64,000 bases of DNA from Albidovulum denitrificans (GTDB lineage Bacteria; Pseudomonadota; Alphaproteobacteria; Rhodobacterales; Rhodobacteraceae): the NCBI RefSeq assembly GCF_002973535.1, contig NZ_PVEP01000002.1, positions 496,001-560,000 of the forward strand. The letters are read 5' to 3'. A program made the translations under genes and the position numbers. Shown here piece by piece: positions 52,305-61,162 of the stretch; the first letter of the stretch is position 1; the number at the start of each line of letters is the position of its first letter. The notes under the pieces are model-generated. The model was not told the DNA's origin. It saw only the letters and a list, made by a program, of their open reading frames with translations, and ran no database searches.

Positions 52305-53021
52305 TCAGGCCATCGCCCGTTCCAGCCTCTGCTTCCGACGTTCCCAGTCAGGCATTACTTTGTCGAGGAGTTCGAAGAACGCCGTTCCGTGATGGGGCTC
52401 CGCCACGTGACAGAGCTCGTGGGTGATCACGTAGTCTATGGCATCGACCGGTGCCTGTACTAGGCGGCGATTGAGCAGCAAGCGTCCGGCCGACGACATG
52501 GACCCCCATCGCTTCCTGGTCTGACGCACGATGAGACCTTTCGGCCGAAATGCCTCGGGGTTCGGGAAGTGGCCGAGACAGAGTTTAATGCGCTCTGGAA
52601 ACTTGATGTGGGCCCGGTCCCGGTACCATGCCTCGACAAGTTCGCGCGTGATCTCAGGCCGGTTAGGCCGGTGAGTCTGCACGACGATGTAGCCGCGGAT
52701 CAGCTTCACGCTCTCTTGGACATGCGGGACGACCTTCAGCCGATACTGCCGCCCCAGGTAGAGATGCGTCTCCCCGGCGACGAACCTGCGCTCCGGCGTC
52801 CGCGGCAGGAACTGGGAGAAGTACCGCTGCTGCCTCGTCACCCAAGCCGCCCGCTTCCGCAGCTTGGCTTCGATGGCGTCGAGCGTCGAGTCCTCCGGGG
52901 CCGCGATCACCACCGATGCATCCGGCTCGACGGAGATCTCCAGTGTCTTCCTCGGGCGGCGGACGATCTCGTATTGGATCTCCTGCGTGCCGTACTGCAG
53001 GTAGTGCAACTCCCGTGTCAT
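52305..53021 (-). CDS. YgjP/SprT-like zinc metallopeptidase (M48-type), operon gene 7
   Basis: A 238-residue protein with the DUF45/YgjP pattern: RRPRKTLEISVEPDASVVIAAPEDSTLDAIEAKLRKRAAWVTRQQRYF, GETHLYLGRQYRLKV, then KRWGSMSSAGRLLLNRRLVQAPVDAIDYVITHELCHVAEPHHGTAFFELLDKVMPDWERRKQRL. It has the zinc site HELCH...H. These small metallopeptidases are often the last gene after hsdR in Type I restriction operons, where their role is unknown. The start overlaps the hsdR stop (ATGA). Confidence 0.9.
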   Translation of the reverse strand: MTRELHYLQYGTQEIQYEIVRRPRKTLEISVEPDASVVIAAPEDSTLDAIEAKLRKRAAWVTRQQRYFSQFLPRTPERRFVAGETHLYLGRQYRLKVVPHVQESVKLIRGYIVVQTHRPNRPEITRELVEAWYRDRAHIKFPERIKLCLGHFPNPEAFRPKGLIVRQTRKRWGSMSSAGRLLLNRRLVQAPVDAIDYVITHELCHVAEPHHGTAFFELLDKVMPDWERRKQRLERAMA

Positions 53022-56000
53022 GCCGCGAACCTGGCCCGGGCGAGATCCATGATCTTCAACTCGAGCTCGTCGAGCACCTCCACGGGCAGGTCGACGCTCT
53101 TTTCGTCGCGCAGGACGTCGAAGAAGTAGTCATCGATTGCATTCCGCAGATTGTTTTGGGCGACCTCGTTCGACCAGATGTCCACGATCAGGTGCGACTT
53201 GATGATGTCGATGATCTGTTGAGCGATGTTTGCTGCATCCTCGCCTCCAACCAGCACGTCTCCTGCGGTCTTCAGCTGACCGTCCAGAATCCCGAAGAAC
53301 GCCTGTGCATCCTCATCGCCCCGGATGCTTTCCGGAACATCCCGGCCCCGGTCCTTGCGTCCGACCTTGCTCGCGAGGTTCACGACGCTGTTCAGGTAGT
53401 CGCGCTCGGACAGCCGCTTCTCGCGATAGGCGCGGATGGTTTCTTCGAGCAGCTCGGAGAACTCTTTGTAGAGCGTCGGGTCCTCATCCATCTTCTCGGT
53501 GATTGCCCGCCGGGTTGCGCTGGCGATGCGGTCTGCCCTCGAGGCTTCTGAGACGCCAGTCTCCTCGACGACAGCCTTCAGCGCGTCGGGATCGTTGATG
53601 TTGACCACCTCGATGATGGTTTCCGCCGGCATTGCCACAACGTGGTCATCGAGCAGCTTCTGGATCTTTGGCTCGAACTCGCGAACGTCCACCGTCTCCT
53701 GGTAGCGGAGCTGGACCGAGCGCTTGAGTTCGGAGAACTGCTTCCAGTCCCGCTTCAAGGCATCGACCTTGGCCTCGTCGAAGACATCGAACAGCTTGTC
53801 GGATGAGAGCGAGATATGCAGGCACCGGCTGAATGCCTTGAGGCGCGCGTAGAACTCGTGGCGCAGCGCCTCGTCAGCGAGGTGCTGCTCGAACTGCTCC
53901 ATGTCCTTTTTGTTACGGACAGGCTTGAAGAGGTCCCAGAGCTGGTCGTGCAACTGGGGTAGCTTGCGGATCTCCTCCCGGACATCGTGCACCGTCCCGG
54001 CGAGGTCGGCCGCCTCGTAACCCTCAAAGGCGCTGTACGTCGTCAGGGCGCTGTCCAACTCACCCAGCAGCCCTTCGTAGTCGACGATGAAGCCGAACTG
54101 CTTCTCTATGCCGCCGTCCTCATAGAGCCGGTTCACGCGCGCAATCGCCTGCAGGAGATTGTGTTCCTTCAGGGACTTGCAGACGTAAAGCACCGTGTTC
54201 CGGGGTGCGTCGAAGCCGGTGAGCAGCTTGGAGACGACGATCAGGATCTCCGGATCGCCGGAGCCCTTGAAGGCATCAATGATCTGGCGGTTGTACTCAT
54301 CCTCGGTCTTGTACCGCGCCATCATCTGCGACCAGAAGCGGCGCACGAGGTCCCTGGACTCCTGGTCGACCTCCTCGTTGCCTTCGTTCTCGTCCGGCGG
54401 CGAAATGACGATCGCGCTCGAGACGTGGCCGATCTCGTCGAGAACCTCCTTGAAGCGGACGGCCGCCGCCTTCGACGGGGCGACGAGCTGCGCCTTGAAG
54501 CCGGTCCCCTGCCAGTGCTGGCGATAGTGCTCGGAGATGTCGAACGCCTTGGCTCGGATGGCCTGGTCAGTCTTGGCCAGCGCGTCCATCCGGGAGAACT
54601 TGCGTTTGAGGTCGGCCTTCTGACTGTCAGTCAGCCCCTCGCTGATCTTCTCGAACCAGCGGTCGATGACGGCGCCCGAGACCTGCTGCTCGACAAGCCG
54701 TCCCTCGTAGAGCAGCGGCACGACGGCACCGTCGGCGACCGCCTCATCGATGGCGTAGCGGTGGATCAGCCGCCCGAAGGTCGACAGCGTGTTCTTCTCC
54801 TTCTTGAGCAGGGGCGTGCCGGTGAAGCCGAGGTAACAGGCCTTGGGCAGGAGGCGCCGCATCTTGGCCGCGAACTGGCTGTGGCCGCCGTAGCGCCCGG
54901 TCTGCGTCCTGTGGCTCTCGTCCACCAGAACGAAGATGTTCGGATCGTCGTCCACCAGCTTGCTGTTCTTCAGCGCCGTGTCGAACTTGTTGATGATCGT
55001 GGTGACCAGCGGTGCCTTGTTGTGGACAAGCTCCAGAAGGTGAGCCCCGCTCGTCGCGCGAACCGGCTCGAGGTCGCACGACTTGAAGGTATCCTTGATC
55101 TGCTTGTCGAGATCGTCGCGGTCAGTGACGATGAGGATCCGCGGGTTCTCGATGCTGCGCTCGAGAGCGAGCGAGCGCCCCAGCATCACCATCGTCAACG
55201 ATTTGCCCGATCCCTGCGTGTGCCAGATCACGCCGCCCTTGCGAGCGCCGCTGACATCATGCTGCTTGACCGTCTCGACCGCGCGCCGGATCCCGAAGAA
55301 CTGCTGATGGCGTGCCACCTTGCGGACGCCGCCGTCGAACACGGTGAAGCGGCGGACGAGATCGAGCAGCCGCTCGGGGCGGCACAGCGCGTACACCGTC
55401 CGGTCCTGAGCCGTGACCACGCGCTCGCCCTCGGCGGCCATTGCGTCGAAATAGGCGCGTGCGCCTGCGAAGTCGCCGGAGAAGATGGCGTCCTTCTCCG
55501 CTGCGGTGAGCACGCGGTTCGCGAAGGGCGTGATGGCCTCGTCGGTGTCTTCCTCGTCGCGCCAAGTCTGCCAGAACTTCCGCGGCGTCCCGACCGTCGC
55601 ATAGCGTGCCTCGTTGCGGTTCATGCCGATCAGCAGCTGGGCGAAGTGGAAGAGCTGCGGGATGTTGTCCTCGTTCTGGTAGCCGATCAGCTGGCTGTCC
55701 GCCTTCTTCAGGCTTTCGGTCGGCCGCTTGTTCTCGATCACGAGGATCGGGATGCCGTTCACGAACGCCACGATGTCGCAACGCTTGGTCTGGCTCGACG
55801 CCGTCCTCTCGACCGAGAACTCGACAGTGACGTGAAAGACGTTGTTCTCCGGCCGCTCCCAATCGATGTAGCGGAACGAGTAGCTCTTCGAGTCGCCATC
55901 GATGGACTTCGTGATGGTCGTGCCGAGGACGAGCGTGTCGTAGATGTCCTGGTTCGTTCCCCGCAGGCCCTTCAGACGGTCGGGCGTGGGCTTGAGCCGG

Positions 56001-56233
56001 CGCATCGCCTCGTGTGCGTCCTCGAGGTCGAAGGCATACTCGCGGCCGCGATGCGTGAAGCCGTTGATGCGCATGAGCTGCTCGGCGAGCACATCGTCCA
56101 GCACCACGTTCCGCAGGCGCCCGCCACGCAGGCGAAGGGCCTCCTCCTGCGAGAGCGGGGTGAACCCGAGCGCAACCAGAAACTGCAGTGCTGGCACTTG
56201 GGACTGGTGTTTCTCGGCGGCGTTGAAGGTCAT
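53018..56233 (-). CDS. hsdR: Type I restriction endonuclease subunit R, operon gene 6
   Basis: 1071 residues, a usual HsdR length. The start at 56233 overlaps the kinase stop (ATGA); an upstream in-frame extension reads through the kinase gene and is rejected. The nuclease site near residues 153-169 has DIVAFVNGIPILVIENKR (D...ExK). The SF2 motor follows with HTQGSGKSLTMVML (Walker A), ILIVTDRDDLDKQI, VLVDESHRTQ (DEAD-like DESH), LGFTGTPL and LLTGFDAPRNTVLYVCKSL. The C-terminal helical domain contacts HsdM. It cleaves DNA distant from unmethylated sites after ATP-driven translocation. Confidence 0.95.
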   Translation of the reverse strand: MTFNAAEKHQSQVPALQFLVALGFTPLSQEEALRLRGGRLRNVVLDDVLAEQLMRINGFTHRGREYAFDLEDAHEAMRRLKPTPDRLKGLRGTNQDIYDTLVLGTTITKSIDGDSKSYSFRYIDWERPENNVFHVTVEFSVERTASSQTKRCDIVAFVNGIPILVIENKRPTESLKKADSQLIGYQNEDNIPQLFHFAQLLIGMNRNEARYATVGTPRKFWQTWRDEEDTDEAITPFANRVLTAAEKDAIFSGDFAGARAYFDAMAAEGERVVTAQDRTVYALCRPERLLDLVRRFTVFDGGVRKVARHQQFFGIRRAVETVKQHDVSGARKGGVIWHTQGSGKSLTMVMLGRSLALERSIENPRILIVTDRDDLDKQIKDTFKSCDLEPVRATSGAHLLELVHNKAPLVTTIINKFDTALKNSKLVDDDPNIFVLVDESHRTQTGRYGGHSQFAAKMRRLLPKACYLGFTGTPLLKKEKNTLSTFGRLIHRYAIDEAVADGAVVPLLYEGRLVEQQVSGAVIDRWFEKISEGLTDSQKADLKRKFSRMDALAKTDQAIRAKAFDISEHYRQHWQGTGFKAQLVAPSKAAAVRFKEVLDEIGHVSSAIVISPPDENEGNEEVDQESRDLVRRFWSQMMARYKTEDEYNRQIIDAFKGSGDPEILIVVSKLLTGFDAPRNTVLYVCKSLKEHNLLQAIARVNRLYEDGGIEKQFGFIVDYEGLLGELDSALTTYSAFEGYEAADLAGTVHDVREEIRKLPQLHDQLWDLFKPVRNKKDMEQFEQHLADEALRHEFYARLKAFSRCLHISLSSDKLFDVFDEAKVDALKRDWKQFSELKRSVQLRYQETVDVREFEPKIQKLLDDHVVAMPAETIIEVVNINDPDALKAVVEETGVSEASRADRIASATRRAITEKMDEDPTLYKEFSELLEETIRAYREKRLSERDYLNSVVNLASKVGRKDRGRDVPESIRGDEDAQAFFGILDGQLKTAGDVLVGGEDAANIAQQIIDIIKSHLIVDIWSNEVAQNNLRNAIDDYFFDVLRDEKSVDLPVEVLDELELKIMDLARARFAA

Positions 56234-57306
56234 TTCCCGGTCACCACGAATTGCTTGAAATCCGCGACGACCTTTTCCGCCTGCTTCTGGGTTAGACCCC
56301 GTCTGCAGAACTGGGTGACGCGCTGAGTATTGCCCGAGACCACATTGCGCTTGCTGCAGGTCACGTCGAACATCCCGCCTGCCACAGGCGAGACCGAGTG
56401 AGAGAACTCGCATGTCCCGCATTTGCCGACCTCATTGCCGGCAGCGTCGACGGTCCAGTGCCCGGGATAATCCAGCTTCTCGAGCGCGCGCCGCATCTCG
56501 AGCGCGCTAGTGTACCGTTTGGCCGGATCGGGATGGACGGCCTTCAGGATCACGCGCCGAACTGCCGCCGGGATGTGGCACCCGAAGTCCTTCGCCTGAA
56601 GCAGCTTCCCCGACGCAATGTCCTGATCGTACTGCGCCGAGCCGATGCTGGCGCGGACTGCACGCAGGTGGTCCAGGTGAATCAGCAACCTCGCAAGGGT
56701 CATCCCGACCTGGAAGATGTCCGAACTGACACCGATGTTTCCGGTCGCGAGGACTTCCGGTGCACGGTGGAGAACGTAAGCGTTCGGGGCCGCCACGGGG
56801 GCGCCGTTCGACGAAACGCCCGTTATCCCGTAATCGGACAGCATGGCCTGCTGCTGGGGCCCAAGCAGGATGTTTCCCGGCTTAATGTCGTTGTGATAGA
56901 AGCTGCGGGCATGGAGATACTCTAGCCCCTGTAGGATATCCCGCGCGATCCGCAGGACGGCAGGAAGCGGCAGATAGCCGGCCGGATTCGCCAAGGTCTC
57001 GACCGAACCGTTTGGCTGGTAGTCCATGGCGAGGATGACAGCATGCTCGCCCGACACCGGCACGACATCGGCCTGGTGAACGTACACGAGGTTGTTGTGC
57101 TCGAGCCGGTTGCCGATCTGGGCTTCACGCAGCCGCTCGTCCACTGACACCCCCGGCTGGAGGATCTTGACCGCGTACTCGCGCTGCACGGCAAGATCAT
57201 GCGCCAGCCAGACCTCTCCAAAGCTGCCTGCGCCGATCTTGCTGACCAATCGGTACTTGTAGAGGGTCATGCCGGGCGTGAGGGTGACAAGGACAAGCTG
57301 GTTCAT
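56230..57306 (-). CDS. Ser/Thr protein kinase embedded in the Type I restriction operon, operon gene 5
   Basis: 358 residues from MNQLVLVTLTPG (57306, overlapping the stop of the previous gene; 57327 is less likely). It has a complete Hanks-type kinase domain: Gly-rich loop GAGSFGEV (about 25-32), ATP-anchoring Lys in AVKIL (about 47), catalytic loop HNDIKPGN (Asp about 140), and DYG in place of DFG (158-160). The HRD Arg is replaced by Asn, so it is a non-RD kinase and may not need activation-loop phosphorylation. After the kinase there is a tail with CGTC, TCSK and FCRR cysteines that could bind zinc. No membrane helix is present. Its substrate is unknown; the Hsd subunits are obvious candidates. 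Confidence 0.93.
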   Translation of the reverse strand: MNQLVLVTLTPGMTLYKYRLVSKIGAGSFGEVWLAHDLAVQREYAVKILQPGVSVDERLREAQIGNRLEHNNLVYVHQADVVPVSGEHAVILAMDYQPNGSVETLANPAGYLPLPAVLRIARDILQGLEYLHARSFYHNDIKPGNILLGPQQQAMLSDYGITGVSSNGAPVAAPNAYVLHRAPEVLATGNIGVSSDIFQVGMTLARLLIHLDHLRAVRASIGSAQYDQDIASGKLLQAKDFGCHIPAAVRRVILKAVHPDPAKRYTSALEMRRALEKLDYPGHWTVDAAGNEVGKCGTCEFSHSVSPVAGGMFDVTCSKRNVVSGNTQRVTQFCRRGLTQKQAEKVVADFKQFVVTGK

Positions 57307-57770
57307 GGCCGGCGCAGCCCCCACCATGCCGCATTCACGGCGTCCGCCATCTTGTTGTCCCAGTACTTGTCGGTCTTGCCGACCCGGGTTTCGGCGTGCT
57401 GCTTCGTGTCCCTGCTCGTCGTGGGCATGGACGAGTAGATCTTCAGTTCGACCGGGATGCCGCGATGCGCACAGGCGAGCACGACGGCGGCATCTGCATG
57501 AGCCGACTTCCGCTTCGCCTTGGTATCATTCTGTGTGTATTCGTTCTGCTTGATCATCACCTTGGCGATGCCGGGGTGGGCATCGAAGATCGCGAGGATT
57601 TCGTGGTACAGCCAGTCCAGCCGCTCGGCATCGGCGTCCTCCCCGATAGGAGCAGGGACGGACAGCTTGTTGTCGCTGGCGGCGTTCTCCAACGTGTAGG
57701 CGCCGCCCACCTCCGACACGACGGCGTAGCGAGGCGCCTTCGGGTCGCCGCGAAATCCCAAAACTTTCAT
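57303..57770 (-). CDS. RNase H-fold-like protein (DUF3010/RuvC-like), operon gene 4
   Basis: 155 residues starting at MKVLGFRGDPKAPRYAVVSE (57770), overlapping the hsdS stop (ATGA). The pattern of a short strand pair at the start, an amphipathic helix (ERLDWLYHEILAIFDAHPG), a strand with an acidic residue (IAKVMIKQNEY), helix (AKRKSAHADAAVVLACAHRGIPVEL), and a final helix with D and A (WDNKMADAVNAAWWGL) resembles RuvC-like/DUF3010 RNase H-fold proteins. Catalytic acids are plausible (E in KQNEY; D in SAHAD and MAD) but not certain. It might be a nuclease or a degenerate nucleic-acid-binding subunit. Confidence 0.6.
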   Translation of the reverse strand: MKVLGFRGDPKAPRYAVVSEVGGAYTLENAASDNKLSVPAPIGEDADAERLDWLYHEILAIFDAHPGIAKVMIKQNEYTQNDTKAKRKSAHADAAVVLACAHRGIPVELKIYSSMPTTSRDTKQHAETRVGKTDKYWDNKMADAVNAAWWGLRRP

Positions 57771-59053
57771 GCCAGTTCCTTCTCTGAATTCACCCGCCAT
57801 TCGCCCGTCAGCAGCTTCTGCATGAGGCCACGTTTCTGGCGGGTCAGGGCTTCGATCTCGGTTTCGAAGCCAGCGCATTCGGTGTGCGAGGCGGTCACGA
57901 TGGCGGCGATAGCAGTCTGTTCCGCCGGGTCCATCGGGAGGCAGAGTTTGCCTTCGAGGAACTGGCTATTGGTAACGGCAATCGTGTTCTTGGCGCCCTT
58001 CTGGACGAGGGGATGGAGGTAGTTGCGCGCGGCCAGCGGAGACTCGAAGAGCGCGTCGAGGATCACGCCGAGCGCGTAGGTCTGCGGGGTGAAGACCCCG
58101 TAGAGCGGCGAGACGATGACCTCGCGGTCGATCTTGCTCTGCTTGATGATGCCGAGCGGGAAGTCGCCCGTGGGGCTTTTGGTGTAGACAATGTCGCCGG
58201 GCAGGACGCGGTTGTAGTGGTCGGTGTTTGCGGCCGAGAACGACCGTCCGAGATGTTCGACCTGGTTCACCAGCCCTTTGTGGACCGAGACCGAGTAGAC
58301 CTCCTCCGCGCCGGTCGATTTGGAGCCGTGCTCGTGGAGAACCGCGCTCAGGGGGACTTCGCGCCACTCGCCCGTAAAGCCGGGCAACCTGACCTTGCCG
58401 GTGAACAGATGGGTCCGGAACCAGACGCGGCGACGGATGTTCAGCGCGCGGAGGGCAGTGAGCTTTTCGAGCGCCTCGTCCCACGTCCGCAGGATCTCGG
58501 CGATCTTGCGCTGTTCGGGGAGTGGGGGGATCGGGATTGGGCAGTGCCGGCGGAACTCCGTTGGATTGATGTTCGCTTGGCTCACACCTCGCGTGGAGAG
58601 GCGCTTCAAAGCGCGTTGTGCGATGTCGCTAGTGAGCCAAGCGGCAACATATTCAGCGTCCGCGCGCTGTGGATCGACGTGCAGGCGGACCAGATAGGAT
58701 GCGAATACGGCGTCAAAGTCTTCGCGGACATAGCCGACTTTACCGACCAGATCGGGGCTGTTGGTGCGGTTGAGAAGGATGTCTCCACGGCGAAGACGGA
58801 ACGCCGACCAGTCGGTGCCGCCGCTGTCGACGGTGGCAAGTTCTTCGAACCTTACGACGCCGTCGACAAGGTCCCGCATTCCGACAATGGACGTGTCACC
58901 AGCAGAATCGCCAGGCTCGCTGAGGCCATACTCTGTCCCGCTCAAGACGTCATCCATTACGCCGATTGCCCAGTCGGTCGGGAGATCGCCGTCGAACAGT
59001 GACGCCGCGAAGGCGGTCCTTGCAGTCGGCGTCGGTATTGAAAGATCATCCAT
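57767..59053 (-). CDS. hsdS: Type I specificity subunit S with two target-recognition domains, operon gene 3
   Basis: About 428 residues from MDDLSIPTPTARTAF (a GTG 6 bp upstream is possible). The first recognition domain covers about 15-170, followed by the conserved spacer PLPEQRKIAEILRTWDEALEKLTALRALNIRRRVWFRTHLFTGKVRL. The second domain then runs to CLPMDPAEQTAIAAIVTASHTECAGFETEIEALTRQKRGLMQKLLTGEWRV. The two spacer helices set the spacing of the bipartite target. It overlaps the end of hsdM by about 8 bp and the next gene by 4 bp. Confidence 0.93.
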   Translation of the reverse strand: MDDLSIPTPTARTAFAASLFDGDLPTDWAIGVMDDVLSGTEYGLSEPGDSAGDTSIVGMRDLVDGVVRFEELATVDSGGTDWSAFRLRRGDILLNRTNSPDLVGKVGYVREDFDAVFASYLVRLHVDPQRADAEYVAAWLTSDIAQRALKRLSTRGVSQANINPTEFRRHCPIPIPPLPEQRKIAEILRTWDEALEKLTALRALNIRRRVWFRTHLFTGKVRLPGFTGEWREVPLSAVLHEHGSKSTGAEEVYSVSVHKGLVNQVEHLGRSFSAANTDHYNRVLPGDIVYTKSPTGDFPLGIIKQSKIDREVIVSPLYGVFTPQTYALGVILDALFESPLAARNYLHPLVQKGAKNTIAVTNSQFLEGKLCLPMDPAEQTAIAAIVTASHTECAGFETEIEALTRQKRGLMQKLLTGEWRVNSEKELA

Positions 59054-60563
59054 CGACACCGAGCTCCCTCAGATACCCGGCCATCTTCGCCCGTACCTCG
59101 GCCAGCTCGGCCTCGATCCGCAGGATGTCCATTTGCACCGCGGCGACGTCGATCTCTTCCTCCGGTTCGAAGGTGTCGACGTAGCGGGGGATGTTGAGGT
59201 TGAAGCCGTTCTCGGCGATCTCCTCGGGGCTGGCTCGGTGCGAATACCGCTCGACCTCGGCGCGGGTGCCGTAGGTCTCCAGCACCTTTGCCACATGCGC
59301 ATCGTCCATCACGTTCTGGGTCTTGCCCGGTATGAACTCCTTGCTGGCGTCGATGAACAGCACGTCGCGCCGATCCGCATTTGCGCCGCCTTCCTCGCGC
59401 GAGCGGTCGAAGATCAGGATGGCGACTGGGATCCCCGTGGTGGTGAACAGGTTGGCGGGTAGGCCGACGACGGCGTCGAGCAGGTTTTCCTCGATCAGTT
59501 GCTGGCGGATGCGCCCCTCGGCGCCCCCCCGGAACAGCACGCCGTGCGGCACGATCACCGCCACGCGGCCGGACTGGCGTTTGGCGATCTCGATCATGTG
59601 GGTGATGAAGGCGTAGTCGCCCTTGGACTTCGGCGGCACGCCGCGCCAGAAGCGCTTGTACTGGTCGCTGTCCGCATCCTCCGCGCCCCACTTGTCCAGC
59701 GAGAAGGGCGGATTGGCGAGCACCACGTCGAAGCGCATGAGGTGATCGCCTTCCACCAGCGCGGGGCTGTTGAGCGTGTCGCACCATTCGATGCGGGCGG
59801 CGTCCTTGGCGTGCAGGAACATGTTCATCCGGGCCAGCGCCCAGGTCGCCCCGTTCACCTCCTGCCCGTAGAGGGCGAAATTCTCGGAACCCACCTCCTG
59901 CGAAGCCTGGATGAGCAGCGAGCCGGACCCACAGGCGGGATCGCAGATCGTGTTGCCGGGCTGCGGCGCCGCCAGCTTGGCCAACAGACGCGACACGGCC
60001 GTCGGCGTGTAGAACTCGCCGGCCTTCTTTCCGGCGTCCGAAGCGAAGCGCGAGATCAGGTAGATGTAGCACTCGCCGATGATGTCCTCGGTCACCCGCG
60101 ACGGGCGCAGGTCGAGGGCGGGCTTGGCGAAGTCCTCGAGAAGGTTCTTGAGGCGGCGGTTGCGATCCTTCGGGCGGCCGAGGTTGGCCTCGGAGTTGAA
60201 GTCGATGTTGCGGAAGACGCCCTCGAGCTTCGCGCGGTTCGCGTCCTCGATCTTCTCCAGCGCGATGTTGATCAGCTCGCCGATGTTGGCCTCGTTCCGC
60301 TGGGCGTAGAGGTCGTAGTAGCTGGCGCCCTCGGGCAGGATGAACCGCTCGCGCTCGAGGCGGCGTCGAATGCGGGCCTCGTCGTCTCCGTACTGCTTGC
60401 GGTAGGTTTCGAGGTGGTCGTTCCAGAGGTCCGAAATGTACTTCAGGAACAACATCACGAGGATATAGTCCTTGTACTGGCCGGCATCGACGGCGCCCCG
60501 GAAGGTGTCGCAGGCCGCCCAGGCGGTCTGGTTGATCTGCTGCTGGGTGATCTGGTCGGTCAT
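59046..60563 (-). CDS. hsdM: Type I DNA methyltransferase subunit M, operon gene 2
   Basis: 505 residues. The N-terminal helical domain is ITQQQINQTAWAACDTFRGAVDAGQYKDYILVMLFLKYISDLWNDHLETYRKQYGDDEA. The AdoMet motif is TICDPACGSGSLLIQAS, and the catalytic motif is VLANPPFSLDKWG (NPPF, N6-adenine type). The C-terminal helix (ILRIEAELAEVRAKMAGYLRELGVDG) contacts HsdS. It overlaps the upstream half-HsdS stop (ATGA). Confidence 0.96.
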   Translation of the reverse strand: MTDQITQQQINQTAWAACDTFRGAVDAGQYKDYILVMLFLKYISDLWNDHLETYRKQYGDDEARIRRRLERERFILPEGASYYDLYAQRNEANIGELINIALEKIEDANRAKLEGVFRNIDFNSEANLGRPKDRNRRLKNLLEDFAKPALDLRPSRVTEDIIGECYIYLISRFASDAGKKAGEFYTPTAVSRLLAKLAAPQPGNTICDPACGSGSLLIQASQEVGSENFALYGQEVNGATWALARMNMFLHAKDAARIEWCDTLNSPALVEGDHLMRFDVVLANPPFSLDKWGAEDADSDQYKRFWRGVPPKSKGDYAFITHMIEIAKRQSGRVAVIVPHGVLFRGGAEGRIRQQLIEENLLDAVVGLPANLFTTTGIPVAILIFDRSREEGGANADRRDVLFIDASKEFIPGKTQNVMDDAHVAKVLETYGTRAEVERYSHRASPEEIAENGFNLNIPRYVDTFEPEEEIDVAAVQMDILRIEAELAEVRAKMAGYLRELGVDG

Positions 60564-61153
60564 CGGGCAATTTCCTTTTGGTCGGCGGCCTTAGCGGCAT
60601 CGACGAGAACGGCGCTTACGAGTGTTTCCCTGCGAGCGGCGAGTTGCCGGAGCAATTGCCCCTCCTGCCGGGCGAGAGCAGCGAGGTCGATGATGCGTCT
60701 CTGCGTCAGCAGGTCGGGCACGGCGATCTCGAGGCCTTCGAGGGCCACCATCGGGATCATCCTGAGGCTCGTGCCCTGTGCCTCCGCGCAGAGCCTGCGC
60801 TGCGCGTCGGGCTGGTTGATGGCCCATGCCAAGTATTCGGGGAGAACGCGGTCCCTGTTGGGGCGAATGATTACCAGCGGGACGATGACCACGACGGGTT
60901 CCGGCAGCGGATCGGGAATGGCCGCTGCAGCGTTCGGCTCGCCACGCGAGCGAAAGACGACCTCGCCGCCGCGTACGAGGTATCGGTCGGACAGCTTGTC
61001 CAGGTCGTACCTCTGGAAGTCCGGGCCGGGCGCCTCACCGCTAGCCCCGACGTCACGCAGCTGCAGCGCCGGCACCCCACCCTCCGGCAGCGGATCGAGC
61101 CTGCCGCGCGCCGTGTAGCCGGAGTGAATGTCGGAGAGCTCCGCGAGCCTCAT
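60560..61153 (-). CDS. Half-size HsdS-like subunit with a single recognition domain, operon gene 1
   Basis: 197 residues: one target-recognition domain (LAELSDIHSGYTARGRLDPLPEGGVPALQLRDVGASGEAPGPDFQRYDLDKLSDRYLVRGGEVVFRSRGEPNAAAAI) and one conserved-spacer helix (LLTQRRIIDLAALARQEGQLLRQLAARRETLVSAVLVDAAKAA). It is the promoter-proximal gene, placed before hsdM, and is not an obvious fragment of the full hsdS. Single-domain S proteins can work as homodimers or compete for HsdM, so it could be a second specificity or a modulator. Confidence 0.85.
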   Translation of the reverse strand: MRLAELSDIHSGYTARGRLDPLPEGGVPALQLRDVGASGEAPGPDFQRYDLDKLSDRYLVRGGEVVFRSRGEPNAAAAIPDPLPEPVVVIVPLVIIRPNRDRVLPEYLAWAINQPDAQRRLCAEAQGTSLRMIPMVALEGLEIAVPDLLTQRRIIDLAALARQEGQLLRQLAARRETLVSAVLVDAAKAADQKEIAR

Positions 61154-61162
61154 GGGGAAATC

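Noticed and set aside
53987-56326. 779-codon plus-strand frame opposite hsdR
   Set aside because: It lies wholly antisense to the well-supported hsdR gene and shows no family resemblance.
56234-56422. N-terminal extension of HsdR
   Set aside because: It overlaps the end of the kinase gene in another frame and has no HsdR similarity; the ATGA overlap at 56233 fits the operon pattern.
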